DNA from: Planctobacterium marinum
Lineage (GTDB): Bacteria > Pseudomonadota > Gammaproteobacteria > Enterobacterales > Alteromonadaceae
Assembly (NCBI RefSeq): GCF_020687805.1
Contig: NZ_JAJEWQ010000005.1
Span: 62,001 to 126,000 of the forward strand
Direction of reading: 5' to 3'
Length of the DNA: 64,000 nucleotides
The position numbers and the translations under genes were made by a program. Below are positions 63,957 through 64,000 of the stretch, piece after piece. How positions within the stretch are numbered: position 1 is the stretch's first letter; each line of letters begins with the position of its first letter. The notes under the pieces are model-generated. The model saw only the letters and a program-made list of their open reading frames with translations, did not search any database and was not told the DNA's origin.

Positions 63957-64000
63957 ATGAAAAAGACCCGAAACTTTTTAATGCTAGCGCTTGCCCTTGG
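63957..64000 (+). CDS. Start of a secreted protein, cut by the window edge
   Basis: ATG at 63957 preceded by AGAGAGC at 9 nt. The visible 14 codons read MKKTRNFLMLALAL, a typical signal-peptide start. Nothing can be said about the product. Confidence 0.5.
   Translation, partial: MKKTRNFLMLALAL

Overview
The window looks like a chromosomal segment from a marine gammaproteobacterium, most likely of the Alteromonadales (inference from gene content: a TtpC-type TonB system, a MipA/DUF3019/RstAB-like operon, a CFA/DUF2878/DUF3833 lipid cluster, a multi-PAS chemoreceptor, a lone flagellin gene). No rRNA, tRNA or CRISPR array was seen. About 50 protein genes are supported, mostly intact and densely packed.

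Layout. 1-5.5 kb (minus): a MukBEF/Mks/Wadjet-like condensin operon with the SMC ATPase first, then the E-like subunit, then a kleisin-like subunit cut by the left edge. 5.8-11.4 kb (plus): a six-gene TonB energy-transduction operon (DUF3450, TtpC-like long ExbB, ExbB, ExbD, TonB, TPR protein). 11.4-16.8 kb: YghU-type glutathione transferase, a large two-propeller histidine kinase without a partner regulator, and a soluble CZB-domain chemoreceptor. 16.9-18.0 kb (minus): a MerC-like plus His-rich DUF2796 pair behind a Zur-like operator. 18.2-23.9 kb (plus): STAS-like protein, flavin reductase, prolyl aminopeptidase, then an SDR/CFA/DUF2878/chalcone-isomerase-like/DUF3833 lipid-modification operon. 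24.1-31.4 kb (minus): flagellin, serine beta-lactamase-like lipoprotein, the MipA/DUF3019/two-component operon, a LysR regulator. 31.5-35.3 kb: PutA. 35.6-40.5 kb (minus): a membrane protein, an S41 peptidase, a tyrosinase/DUF2182/small-protein operon, and SoxR. 40.5-41.2 kb (plus): a SoxR-box promoter driving a previously uncalled 35-residue peptide and a VOC protein. 41.2-52.2 kb: a phytanoyl-CoA-dioxygenase-like protein, DUF4442 protein, solute-binding protein, M14 and M3 peptidases, phosphotransferase, lipoproteins, MlaA and an RND transporter.

52.2-55.0 kb is the accessory part: a possible orphan structured RNA, the C-terminal remnant of a REP-associated (RAYT-type) transposase, three gene cassettes separated by attC-like sites but with no integrase in view (a CALIN-like array), a set of inverted 12-mer repeats, and a broken hipA. 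After this the core resumes: CsbD, OmpA-family protein, RibA, a GGDEF/EAL protein, a small protein, and a 1050-residue soluble chemoreceptor with six tandem PAS repeats. A signal-peptide start is cut by the right edge.

The best candidates for under-described biology are the SMC-first condensin operon, the SoxR-controlled micropeptide with a doubled operator, the Zur/MerC/His-repeat zinc operon beside a zinc-binding chemoreceptor, the tyrosinase/DUF2182 pair, and the cassette array with its repeat cluster and RNA.
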